A stretch of 6,583 nt of DNA from Betaproteobacteria bacterium UBA5582 (GCA_002425245.1 DILW01000088.1:1-6583); one strand, 5' to 3'. Shown: positions 1 to 6,414, counted from the stretch's first letter. The notes: generated from the letters alone by a model not told the origin. Made by a program: numbers and translations.

Positions 1-507
1 CCGATCGCGCACCGGGCCCGCGGGGGCGGGCGGAAGAAGCTTCATCGGGCGGGCACCGACTTCCTGCCGCCAGGGTGCGCCGCAGGGATTGGGCGGCGCC
101 CCGGTCAGGTCGGCAGCCGCCAGATGCAGGCGCGCCAGGGCCGCACCGACCGCCCGGCATTGCCCCACATCCGGCGTCTCGACCGCCCGCCCGGGCAGGC
201 AACTGAGGAGCGCGGCAGGTTTGCCGCACAGCAGTCGCCAGCGCCGGCCCTCGCCGTCGACACTGGGATGCGGACAGGGCAGGCCGGCATCGGCCAGGTG
301 GGATTGCAGGCGCAGGTAGAAGTCGAGCGACCGGGGATCGATGGCTTCGAACAGCGTCAGCACGAAGCGGCCGCTGTCGGTGGTCACGAAATAATTGGAG
401 TTCTGCATGCCGGCAGCGATGCCGACGAATTCCCGGAGGGCGCCGACCTCAAGCGGCGCCAGCCAGGCGGCAAGTTCGGCGCGCCCGACCGTGGTGTAGA
501 CAGACAA
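1..507 (-). CDS. thrB: Homoserine kinase (ThrB, choline-kinase-like fold), C-terminus cut by window edge
   Basis: ThrB phosphorylates L-homoserine with ATP to O-phosphohomoserine in cytoplasmic threonine biosynthesis. The minus frame is open from 507 to the left edge, giving 169 residues of a family usually about 315-320 long, so roughly the N-terminal half is present. Visible family signatures are the N-terminal pattern VYTTVGRAELAAWL, the glycine-rich ATP loop GMQNSNYFVTT (residues 33-43), LTLFEAIDP (from residue 50) and the helix LARLHL (124-129). These fit the proteobacterial ThrB type related to aminoglycoside and choline kinases, not the GHMP type of E. coli. I chose the TTG at 507-505 because it gives the expected N-terminus; the next in-frame ATG (codon 34) would remove the ATP loop. 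The TTG lies 3 bp after the stop of the DUF2782 gene and has no clear Shine-Dalgarno of its own, so translational coupling is likely. Confidence 0.9.
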   Translation of the reverse strand, partial: MSVYTTVGRAELAAWLAPLEVGALREFVGIAAGMQNSNYFVTTDSGRFVLTLFEAIDPRSLDFYLRLQSHLADAGLPCPHPSVDGEGRRWRLLCGKPAALLSCLPGRAVETPDVGQCRAVGAALARLHLAAADLTGAPPNPCGAPWRQEVGARPMKLLPPAPAGPVRDR

Positions 508-510
508 GGT

Positions 511-840
511 TTACCAGCTATGGATGACCCACATCGGCGGCCGCACCGGATTGGGATTGATCTCACTTTCGACCATCACGCCATCGCCCTGGCGGTCGAC
601 CAGATAATAGGGTTTGCCGACGGCCGGCGTGACCCGGATCATGTACAGCTTGCCGTTGATGCGGAACTCCTCGCGGGTATCCTTGGCACTGCGGACGATG
701 GTCACCTGCGGCTCAAGCGCCGCGTCGAAGGGTTCCATTTCCGGCGGCGGCGGCGGCACGGCGGGGAGCGGTTGCCGGTCGCCGGTTTGTGCCCAGACGG
801 GCAAAGCGGCGAGCAGCAGGATGGGGAGTAGACGACGCAT
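511..840 (-). CDS. DUF2782 family small exported protein
   Basis: A 109-residue protein of unknown function. It begins with a clear Sec signal peptide: MRR, a leucine/alanine-rich core (residues 4-14), then PVWAQ with probable cleavage after A17. The mature part starts with a proline-rich stretch (PAVPPPPPEMEP, about residues 26-37). A compact domain follows, with IRVTPAVGKPYYLVD in its middle and WVIHSW at the C-terminus. This arrangement matches DUF2782, which I recall next to thrB and polA in betaproteobacteria; the family name is from memory. The ATG is supported by AAGGA 7 nt upstream (minus strand, 852-848). It sits 32 bp after the LOG-family gene and 3 bp before thrB in the same direction, so it is probably co-transcribed with both. 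A periplasmic location is inferred from the signal peptide; there is no lipobox cysteine and no second membrane segment. Confidence 0.85.
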   Translation of the reverse strand: MRRLLPILLLAALPVWAQTGDRQPLPAVPPPPPEMEPFDAALEPQVTIVRSAKDTREEFRINGKLYMIRVTPAVGKPYYLVDRQGDGVMVESEINPNPVRPPMWVIHSW

Positions 841-872
841 GTTGTTTTCCTTTCGGTCTGGCGAGCATTTTA

Positions 873-1601
873 TTACAGGTTGAGCATCATCTCCCGCTCG
901 TTGGGCAGCGGGCTGAACGGCCGCGCTTCGTAATGCTTGAAAATGGCCTCGACCACTTTTTCCGGATCGTCGATCAACTGGATCAGATGCATGTCCTCGG
1001 CGTCGATCATCTTTTCGCGCACCAGCGTGTCGCGGAACCAGTCAATCAGCCCCTTCCAGAAATCGGAGCAGACCAGGATGATCGGCATCTTGCGCGCCTT
1101 GCCGGTCTGGATCAGGGTCAACGCTTCCATCAGTTCGTCGAGCGTGCCGAAGCCGCCGGGCATGACGACATAGGCGCTGGCGAAGCGGACGAACATGTAC
1201 TTGCGCGCGAAGAAGTGGCGGAAGGTCTGCGAGATGTCCTGATAGGGATTGCTCTGCTGTTCGTGCGGCAGCTGGATGTTGAGACCGACCGACGGCGACT
1301 TGCCGTGGAAGGCGCCCTTGTTGGCCGCTTCCATGATGCCGGGACCGCCGCCGGAGATTACCGAGAAGCCGGAATCGGAGAGCAGGCGGGCGACGCGCTC
1401 GGTCAGGTCGTAGTAGGGCGTTCCTTCCTTGACCCGGGCGGAACCGAAGATCGTCACCGCCGGCTTGATCGCCGCCAGGCGGTCGGTGGCCTCGACGAAC
1501 TCTGACATAATGCCGAAAATCCGCCAGGACTCGCGGGCCGATGCGCTCTTCAGCAGTGCCTCGGTCTCGACTCCCATCACCAGTTTTTCGCTCTCGGTCA
1601 T
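873..1601 (-). CDS. LOG family protein (TIGR00730-type nucleotide 5'-monophosphate phosphoribohydrolase)
   Basis: A 242-residue Rossmann-fold protein of the lysine-decarboxylase-like/LOG family. Characterised members hydrolyse cytokinin riboside monophosphates or ordinary nucleoside monophosphates to base plus ribose 5-phosphate; the substrate here cannot be read from sequence. Numbered from the chosen start, the signatures are FGSAR (52-56), SGGGPGIMEAANKGAF (83-98), an RK pair (133-134) and the hallmark PGGFGTLDE (148-156) with the presumed catalytic Glu156. The length fits the longer subgroup that carries an N-terminal helical extension. I chose ATG at 1601 because AGAGG lies 6 nt upstream (1612-1608). 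A possible GTG 57 bp further upstream would add 19 residues antisense to polA and unlike the family. The start is 3 bp from the polA ATG on the other strand. Genes downstream on the same strand are the DUF2782 protein and thrB. Older annotation may call it a lysine decarboxylase, which is misleading. Confidence 0.92.
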   Translation of the reverse strand: MTESEKLVMGVETEALLKSASARESWRIFGIMSEFVEATDRLAAIKPAVTIFGSARVKEGTPYYDLTERVARLLSDSGFSVISGGGPGIMEAANKGAFHGKSPSVGLNIQLPHEQQSNPYQDISQTFRHFFARKYMFVRFASAYVVMPGGFGTLDELMEALTLIQTGKARKMPIILVCSDFWKGLIDWFRDTLVREKMIDAEDMHLIQLIDDPEKVVEAIFKHYEARPFSPLPNEREMMLNL

Positions 1602-1604
1602 TCC

Positions 1605-4304
1605 ATGCCTCTTCTCTTGTTGGTGGACGGTTCGTCCTATCTGTATCGCGCCTATCACGCCCTGCCCGACCTGCGGAACCCGGCCGGCGAGCCGACTGGC
1701 GCGCTGTACGGGGTTTTGAACATGCTACGTCGTCTGGAAAGCGACCACAAGGCAGACTACAAGGCAGTCGTCTTCGATGCCAAGGGCAAGACCTTCCGCG
1801 ACGACTGGTATCCCGAGTACAAGGCGCACCGCCCGGCTATGCCCGACGACCTGCGCGCCCAGATCGAGCCGATCCACGCCGCCATCGCCGCCGCCGGCTG
1901 GCCGGTGCTGTGCATCGACGGCGTCGAGGCCGACGACGTGATCGGCACGCTGGCGACGAAAGCTGCCGCCGACGGCATCGACACGCTGATTTCCACCGGC
2001 GACAAGGACCTGACCCAGCTGGTCAGCCCGCATGTCCGCTGGTACAACACGATGAGCGAGGAAATGCTCGACGCGGCCGGCGTCGAAGCCAAGTTCGGCG
2101 TGCCGCCGGAAAAGATCGTCGATTACCTGGCGCTGGTCGGCGATACCGTCGACGGCGTCCCCGGCGTCGCCAAGTGCGGGCCGAAGACCGCCGTCAAATG
2201 GCTAACGCAATACGGCTCACTCGACGCCATCGTCGCCAACGCCGACAAGATCAGCGGCGTGGTCGGCCAGAACCTGCGCGACCACCTCGATTTCCTGCCG
2301 CTCGGCAAGAAGCTCGTCACCGTCGTCTGCGACCTGCCGGACTTGCCGGCACCGACGGCCTTGACCGCCACGGCCCGCGACCGCGACACCTTGCGCGAGC
2401 TGTACACGCGCTACAACTTCCGCACCTGGACCCGAGAACTCGACAGCGACGCGACGCCGGCCAGCGAAGAAGCTGCCGCACCGCCCGCGGCACCGAGCGA
2501 GGTCCGCTACGAAACCGTGTTCACCTGGGAACAGTTCGAACACTGGCTGAAAAAGATCGAAAACGCCACGTTGACCGCGCTCGACACCGAAACCACCAGC
2601 CTCGACAGCTTCACCGCGCGCATCGTCGGCATCTCGCTATCGGTCACGCCAGGCGAGGCCTGCTACATCCCGCTCGCCCACAACGGCCCCGGCGTCGCCG
2701 AGCAATTGCCGCGCGACGAGGTGCTAGCGAAACTGAAGCCCTGGCTGGAAAACACCGAACGCCAAAAAGTGCTGCAGAACGCCAAGTACGACCAGCACGT
2801 CTTCGCCAACCACGGCATCGCGCTGGCCGGCATCGCCCACGACACGATGCTGCAGAGCTACGTGATCGAATCCGACAAGGGCCACGACCTCGGCCAGTTG
2901 TGCAGTCGCCATCTCGGCCTCGCCACGATCGCCTACGAAGACCTGTGCGGCAAGGGCGCCAAGCAGATCGGCTTCGACCAGGTCGACATCGAGCGCGCCG
3001 CCACCTACGCCGCCGAGGACGCCGACGTCACGCTGCGCGTCCATGACGTGCTGCACCCGCAGTTCGCCAAGGAGCCGGGCCTCTCCCGCATCTACCACGA
3101 GATCGAACTGCCGGCCCGCCAGGTCATCTGGCAGATGGAGCGCACCGGCATCCTGATCGACGGCGACACGCTGGCCCGCCAGAGCCACGAAATCGGCCAG
3201 AAGATCATGGCGCTGGAAGCACAGGCCTATGAGCTCGCCGGCCAGCCGTTCAACCTGGCGTCGCCCAAGCAACTCGGTGAAATCCTGTTCGGCAAGCTGG
3301 GCCTGCCGGTGAAGAAGAAAACCGCCTCCGGCGGCCCGTCCACCGACGAGGAAGTGCTTTCCGAACTGGCGCTCGACTACCCGCTGCCCAAGCTCTTGCT
3401 CGAACACCGCTCGCTGTCGAAACTGAAAGGCACCTACACCGACAAGCTGCCGCGCATGATCAACCCGGACAGCGGCCGCGTGCATACGCATTTCTCGCAG
3501 GCGTCCGTGGTCACCGGCCGGCTCGCTTCCAGCGAACCCAACTTGCAGAACATCCCGGTGCGCACCGACGAAGGGCGGAAAATCCGCACTGCCTTCGTCG
3601 CACCGGAAGGCAGCAGCATCGTCTCGGCCGACTACTCGCAGATCGAACTGCGCATCATGGCCCACCTTTCCGGCGACGCCCGCCTGCTCGACGCCTTCGC
3701 CCACGGCGAGGACGTGCACCGCGCCACTGCCGCCGAAATCTTCGGCGTCACGCCGCTCGAAGTCGGCCCGGACCAGCGCCGCGTCGCCAAGAGCATCAAC
3801 TTCGGCCTGATCTACGGCATGAGCGCCTTCGGCCTCGCCCGCCAGCTCGGTCTGGAGCGCAGCGCGGCGCAAACCTACATCGACCGCTACTTCGCCCGTT
3901 ACCCCGGCGTCGCCCGCTACATGGAAGAAGCTCGGGCGACGGTGCGCGAGCACGGTTACGTCGAGACCGTCTTCGGTCGCCGCCTGTGGCTGCCGGAAAT
4001 CCGTTCGAGCAACGGCAACCGCCGCCAGGCCGCCGAGCGCGCGGCAATCAATGCGCCGATGCAGGGCACCGCCGCCGACCTGATCAAGCTCGCGATGATC
4101 GCCGTCCAGAACTGGCTGGAACAGACCGCCCGCCAGTCGACACTGGTCCTGCAGGTGCACGATGAACTGGTGCTCGAAGTGCCGGACGCCGAGCTGATGG
4201 AAATCCGCACCCACCTGCCGCGCCTGATGACCCAGGTGGCGCAGTTGAAGGTGCCGCTGGTGGTCGAAGTCGGGGTCGGGCCGAACTGGGAAGCCGCCCA
4301 CTAA
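1605..4304 (+). CDS. polA: DNA polymerase I, full length with 5' nuclease, proofreading and polymerase domains
   Basis: An 899-residue PolA acting in Okazaki-fragment maturation and repair synthesis. The 5' nuclease domain (about 1-290) has VDGSSYLYRA with Asp8, the metal cluster GVEADD (Glu108, Asp110, Asp111), GDKD (Asp133, Asp135) and GDTVDG (Asp180, Asp183). The 3'-5' exonuclease domain (about 305-490) keeps Asp327 and Glu329 in DTETT, Asp396 in NAKYDQ, and Tyr468 and Asp472 in YAAED, so proofreading should be active. The polymerase domain has motif A DYSQIELR (Asp676), motif B RRVAKSINFGLIYG (Lys729, Phe733, Tyr737) and motif C VHDE (Asp853). Phe733 is the usual residue that excludes dideoxynucleotides. 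Spacing tracks E. coli PolA with an offset of about 5 residues early and 28-29 later. The start matches the family's MPxLLLVDGSSYLYRA, yet no Shine-Dalgarno precedes it, and its 5' region lies inside the divergent LOG gene. GDTVDG has Gly where many homologues have Asn. Confidence 0.98.
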   Translation: MPLLLLVDGSSYLYRAYHALPDLRNPAGEPTGALYGVLNMLRRLESDHKADYKAVVFDAKGKTFRDDWYPEYKAHRPAMPDDLRAQIEPIHAAIAAAGWPVLCIDGVEADDVIGTLATKAAADGIDTLISTGDKDLTQLVSPHVRWYNTMSEEMLDAAGVEAKFGVPPEKIVDYLALVGDTVDGVPGVAKCGPKTAVKWLTQYGSLDAIVANADKISGVVGQNLRDHLDFLPLGKKLVTVVCDLPDLPAPTALTATARDRDTLRELYTRYNFRTWTRELDSDATPASEEAAAPPAAPSEVRYETVFTWEQFEHWLKKIENATLTALDTETTSLDSFTARIVGISLSVTPGEACYIPLAHNGPGVAEQLPRDEVLAKLKPWLENTERQKVLQNAKYDQHVFANHGIALAGIAHDTMLQSYVIESDKGHDLGQLCSRHLGLATIAYEDLCGKGAKQIGFDQVDIERAATYAAEDADVTLRVHDVLHPQFAKEPGLSRIYHEIELPARQVIWQMERTGILIDGDTLARQSHEIGQKIMALEAQAYELAGQPFNLASPKQLGEILFGKLGLPVKKKTASGGPSTDEEVLSELALDYPLPKLLLEHRSLSKLKGTYTDKLPRMINPDSGRVHTHFSQASVVTGRLASSEPNLQNIPVRTDEGRKIRTAFVAPEGSSIVSADYSQIELRIMAHLSGDARLLDAFAHGEDVHRATAAEIFGVTPLEVGPDQRRVAKSINFGLIYGMSAFGLARQLGLERSAAQTYIDRYFARYPGVARYMEEARATVREHGYVETVFGRRLWLPEIRSSNGNRRQAAERAAINAPMQGTAADLIKLAMIAVQNWLEQTARQSTLVLQVHDELVLEVPDAELMEIRTHLPRLMTQVAQLKVPLVVEVGVGPNWEAAH
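1608..1612 (-). promoter_or_regulatory. Ribosome binding site of the LOG-family gene, antisense to polA codons 2-3
   Basis: Minus-strand AGAGG, inside the purine run CAAGAGAAGAGG, lies 6 nt before the ATG at 1601. It decides that start over the upstream GTG. It is the antisense of polA codons 2-3, so the same bases serve both genes. Confidence 0.6.
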
Positions 4305-4351
4305 GACGGTGATTTATTGCATAATTTTTCCGTCGACCGCAGGAGGGCGCC
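4305..4351 (+). promoter_or_regulatory. AT-rich polA-uma2 gap with possible promoter and strong ribosome binding site
   Basis: This 47-bp gap contains an AT-rich island at 4311-4329 in otherwise GC-rich sequence, including CATAAT (4320-4325), which resembles a sigma-70 -10 box preceded by TTG. No convincing -35 lies 16-18 bp upstream, so the promoter is tentative. AGGAGG at 4341-4346, 5 nt before the ATG, is an ideal ribosome binding site. GACGG (4305-4309) and CCGTC (4330-4334) form a 5-bp inverted repeat with a 20-nt loop, too weak to call a terminator for polA. The Uma2 gene may therefore also receive read-through from polA. Confidence 0.4.
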
Positions 4352-4927
4352 ATGAAACTCGCCGATGACATCTACGTGACGGAAACCGAATACCTGGCCC
4401 ACGAAGTGCGCAGCCCGGTGCGCCACGAATACGTCGCCGGCCGCATCCACGCGATGACCGGCGCCTCGCTGCGCCACAACGTCATCGCGCTCAACATCGC
4501 ATCGCTGTTGCGCAACCACCTGCGCGGCTCGCCGTGCCGCGCCTTCATGGCCGACACCAAGCTGCGCGTCGCCAAGACGCACAGCATCTACTACCCCGAC
4601 GTGCTGGTCACCTGCGACCCGCAGCACCTGAGCGTCGGCCCGGCCGACCAGGTGGTGGACAACCCGCGCCTGATCGTCGAGGTGCTCTCCGAAAGCACCG
4701 CCGCCACCGACCGCCGGGAAAAGCTGCAGGCCTACCGCAGCCTGCCGACCCTGCTCGAATACATGCTCGTCAGCCAGGACGAAGCGCTGATCGAAATCCA
4801 CCGGCGCAGCGGCGACATCGGCTGGCAACTGGCAACGCTGACAGCGGGCGACCCGGTCGAGCTGAAGAGCGTCGAACTGCTCACCGATTTCCCGGCGATC
4901 TACGAGGAAAGCGGGCTGGCGTTCTAA
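4352..4927 (+). CDS. Uma2 family protein (PD-(D/E)XK nuclease superfamily)
   Basis: A 191-residue protein of the Uma2/DUF820 family, a restriction-endonuclease-like fold very abundant in cyanobacteria and scattered in other bacteria. The biological role is unknown. The nuclease core is recognisable. An N-terminal segment (EYLAHEVRSPVRHEYVAGRI, about 13-32) is followed by SLRHNVIALNIASLL (about 38-52). Next come YPDV with Asp83, LIVEVLSEST with Glu110, and the following D-R-R-E-K with Asp120 and Lys124 leading into LQAYRSLPTLLEYMLV. These acidic residues and the lysine suggest an intact metal-dependent active site, though nuclease activity is inferred only from the fold. There is no partner gene such as an antitoxin or methylase directly beside it, and it is followed by a separate operon with its own leader. 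Codon use is GC-rich like its neighbours, so recent transfer is not evident. The start is well supported by AGGAGG 5 nt upstream. Confidence 0.88.
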   Translation: MKLADDIYVTETEYLAHEVRSPVRHEYVAGRIHAMTGASLRHNVIALNIASLLRNHLRGSPCRAFMADTKLRVAKTHSIYYPDVLVTCDPQHLSVGPADQVVDNPRLIVEVLSESTAATDRREKLQAYRSLPTLLEYMLVSQDEALIEIHRRSGDIGWQLATLTAGDPVELKSVELLTDFPAIYEESGLAF

Positions 4928-4958
4928 CAGACCGCTGCAAGTCCGCGCCAGACGGGGA

Positions 4959-4998
4959 TTTGACGAAAATTTGACAGGGTTTTCACGTGCTATTGACG
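4959..4998 (+). promoter_or_regulatory. Four 7-bp boxes at 11-bp spacing: probable OmpR-family (ColR-like) operator
   Basis: The leader contains TTTGACG (4959), TTTGACA (4970), TTTCACG (4981) and ATTGACG (4992), each separated by 4 bp, an exact 11-bp period typical of tandem sites for OmpR/PhoB-family response regulators. The segment 4971-4986, TTGACAGGGTTTTCAC, matches 14 of 16 positions of the ColR consensus YYNASNNYTTTTTCAC as I recall it from Pseudomonas putida work. The reverse strand (CTGTCAA, 4 bp, TCGTCAA) also partly resembles a Pho box. The downstream genes match a ColR target operon, which favours ColR. TTGACA at 4971 could double as a -35, but no good -10 lies at the usual distance, as expected for an activator-dependent promoter. 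Confidence 0.5.
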
Positions 4999-5047
4999 CC
5001 CGCCTGACTACCTTTGCGGCCATGCTTTCCACAGGAAGAGGCCCGAA

Positions 5048-5734
5048 GTGTCTGCGCAAAATCCAATACAGCTCGAATTTTCAAGGAAGTATGACGAGGC
5101 CCACGCCCAGCAGTACTTCCACAAGCACCAGGATGGCATCGCCCGCCGCCTGTCCAATCTGCGCGATCAGCAGCTTGCCCGCCGGGCGCTGGCCATAGCC
5201 GGCGACCCCTCGCTGGTACTCGACCTGCCTTGCGGGGCAGGTCGCTTCTGGCCCCTGCTCGCGGAAAAAAAGAACCGGGTCATCCTCGCGGCGGACAACT
5301 CGCCGCACATGCTGGAGGTAGCCCGCGGCGCACAAGCAGTCGATATCGTCGACCGTGTGCACACTTTCCAGGCATCGGCCTTCGATATCGGCCTGGGCGA
5401 TGCCGCCGTCGATTGCATTTTCTGCATGCGCCTCCTGCACCACATTGCCGATCCGGCTCACCGCCAGGCGATGCTGCAAGAATTTCACCGCGTCACCCGC
5501 GACACCCTGATCGTATCGCTGTGGGTCGACGGCAACTTCAAGGCATGGCGGCGCAAGCGCCTGGAAGCCAGACGGGCAACTCGTGGAAAAGGCGAGAACC
5601 AGAACCGCTTCGTCGTGAGCCGCAAGGTCATCGAATCGGAGTTCACTGCCGCTGGCTTTGACATCATCGGCGCCCAGGACTTTCTGCCCGGCTACGCCAT
5701 GTGGCGGGTCTACACCCTGCGCAAACAATCATGA
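5048..5734 (+). CDS. Class I SAM-dependent methyltransferase in an operon with a WapQ/InaA-like kinase
   Basis: A 228-residue Rossmann-fold methyltransferase; the methyl acceptor is not known. The SAM-binding motif I is VLDLPCGAGRFWPLL (Asp59, Gly63, Gly65). The acidic residue after strand 2 is Asp83 in AADNSPHML, and the motif IV/V region is DAAVDCIFCMRLLHHI followed by FHRVTRDTLIVSLW. The C-terminus contains a basic stretch (AWRRKRLEARRATRGKG) that could contact an anionic substrate or membrane, which is inference. There is no signal peptide or membrane helix, so it is cytosolic. I chose GTG at 5048 because GGAAGAGG ends 6 nt upstream; no in-frame ATG lies nearby. Its stop overlaps the next gene's ATG (ATGA, 5731-5734). 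The pair resembles the methyltransferase (orf222)-wapQ operon regulated by ColR/ColS in Pseudomonas fluorescens, which suggests a role in LPS or envelope maintenance. A small-molecule methyltransferase remains possible. Confidence 0.85.
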   Translation: MSAQNPIQLEFSRKYDEAHAQQYFHKHQDGIARRLSNLRDQQLARRALAIAGDPSLVLDLPCGAGRFWPLLAEKKNRVILAADNSPHMLEVARGAQAVDIVDRVHTFQASAFDIGLGDAAVDCIFCMRLLHHIADPAHRQAMLQEFHRVTRDTLIVSLWVDGNFKAWRRKRLEARRATRGKGENQNRFVVSRKVIESEFTAAGFDIIGAQDFLPGYAMWRVYTLRKQS

Positions 5735-6411
5735 AGCGCTCAGTAGCATCAACATTCGAGCGCTGGTGGCAGATTCGGGGAGAATGGGTGGAGGAAGCAA
5801 ACCAGCGGCGTGGCGGCGAAAGTGGCGTCCAGCGCATCGCCGGGAAAAGCGGCCCACTTTACTGCAAGCGTCAGTCCGGTCATCTCCACCGCTCCTTGTG
5901 CCACCCTCTGGGGCGACCGACAGTGCTGCGCGAGGCTGAATCGATCCGGGCCTTGCGCGCCCTTGGCCTCGGCGTTCCCGAACTGGTCTATTGCGGCGCC
6001 CGGAAACAGGGCGATGTCTGGCAGGCCATGCTGGTCACCCAGGAACTGCCCGGCTTCGTCTCTCTCGACCGCTGGTACGCGACGCAGGCGAGCGCGGTCT
6101 CGCAGGCAACACGGATGCAGGTGCTTGATCGTCTCGGCCAGGCACTGGCTCTGATGCACAGCGCCGGCTGGCAGCATGGCTGCCTGTATGCGAAGCACAT
6201 CTTCGTTCGGATCGAGGAAGGCACACCCGGCCCAGTGATCGAACTGGCCCTGATCGACCTTGAGAAATGTCGCCGCCGCTGGCTACGCCACTTCGCCGCC
6301 CGGCACGACATGGCGCAGCTCGCCCGCCATCGCGGCAACATGTCGCCAGCCGACTGGGAATACCTGGAAGCGGCACATGCAGCCGCCCTGGCAGCCTACG
6401 CGACAAACTGA
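5731..6411 (+). CDS. Lipopolysaccharide kinase, InaA/WapQ-like family
   Basis: A 226-residue protein of the InaA/WaaP-type LPS kinase family, whose studied members phosphorylate sugars of the LPS inner core. A protein-kinase-like fold is visible: Lys46 in LYCKRQ as the ATP-anchoring lysine, REAESIRAL (Glu68/Glu70) as the helix-C acidic residue, and MLVTQEL as the hinge. The catalytic-loop segment is MHSAGWQHGCLYAKHIFV (His149-Lys155-His156), and LIDLEKCR (Asp176) is the metal-binding DFG equivalent. The loop lacks the canonical His-Arg-Asp order: Gly150 and Cys151 stand where Arg and Asp would be. I recall HGCLYxKHIFV as normal for InaA proteins, so it is probably family-typical, not damage. 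I chose ATG 5731 because it overlaps the methyltransferase stop and gives the expected N-terminus KRSVASTFERWW. An upstream GTG at 5701 would overlap 34 bp. Translation is probably coupled, as there is no clear Shine-Dalgarno. The short length, with no separate C-lobe, also fits InaA/WapQ-type proteins. Confidence 0.85.
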   Translation: MKRSVASTFERWWQIRGEWVEEANQRRGGESGVQRIAGKSGPLYCKRQSGHLHRSLCHPLGRPTVLREAESIRALRALGLGVPELVYCGARKQGDVWQAMLVTQELPGFVSLDRWYATQASAVSQATRMQVLDRLGQALALMHSAGWQHGCLYAKHIFVRIEEGTPGPVIELALIDLEKCRRRWLRHFAARHDMAQLARHRGNMSPADWEYLEAAHAAALAAYATN

Positions 6412-6414
6412 TAC

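Noticed and set aside
124..831. A 235-codon plus-strand frame opposite thrB and DUF2782
   Set aside because: Antisense shadow; the minus strand carries a ThrB ATP loop and a classic signal peptide.
1483..1511. Promoter for polA with CATAAT (1506-1511) as -10
   Set aside because: No acceptable -35 at 16-18 bp, and it lies about 95 bp upstream within the LOG coding sequence; the evidence is too thin.
1602..1658. Longer LOG-family start at a GTG (1658)
   Set aside because: The extra 19 residues are antisense to conserved polA codons and unlike the family; the ATG at 1601 has a good ribosome binding site.
1541..3046. A 501-codon plus-strand frame overlapping polA
   Set aside because: Out of frame with polA, extremely arginine-rich and without recognisable domains; a typical high-GC shadow.
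2724..4301. A 525-codon open frame on the minus strand opposite polA
   Set aside because: Shadow of the GC-rich polA codons. It lacks family motifs, while the plus strand has every PolA catalytic motif in order.
4971..4996. Classical sigma-70 promoter TTGACA / TATTGA
   Set aside because: The spacer is only 14 bp; the hexamer is better explained as part of the 11-bp repeat array.
4301..5059. A 252-codon minus-strand frame across uma2
   Set aside because: Uma2 motifs and an ideal ribosome binding site support the plus strand; the minus frame would also span the operator region.
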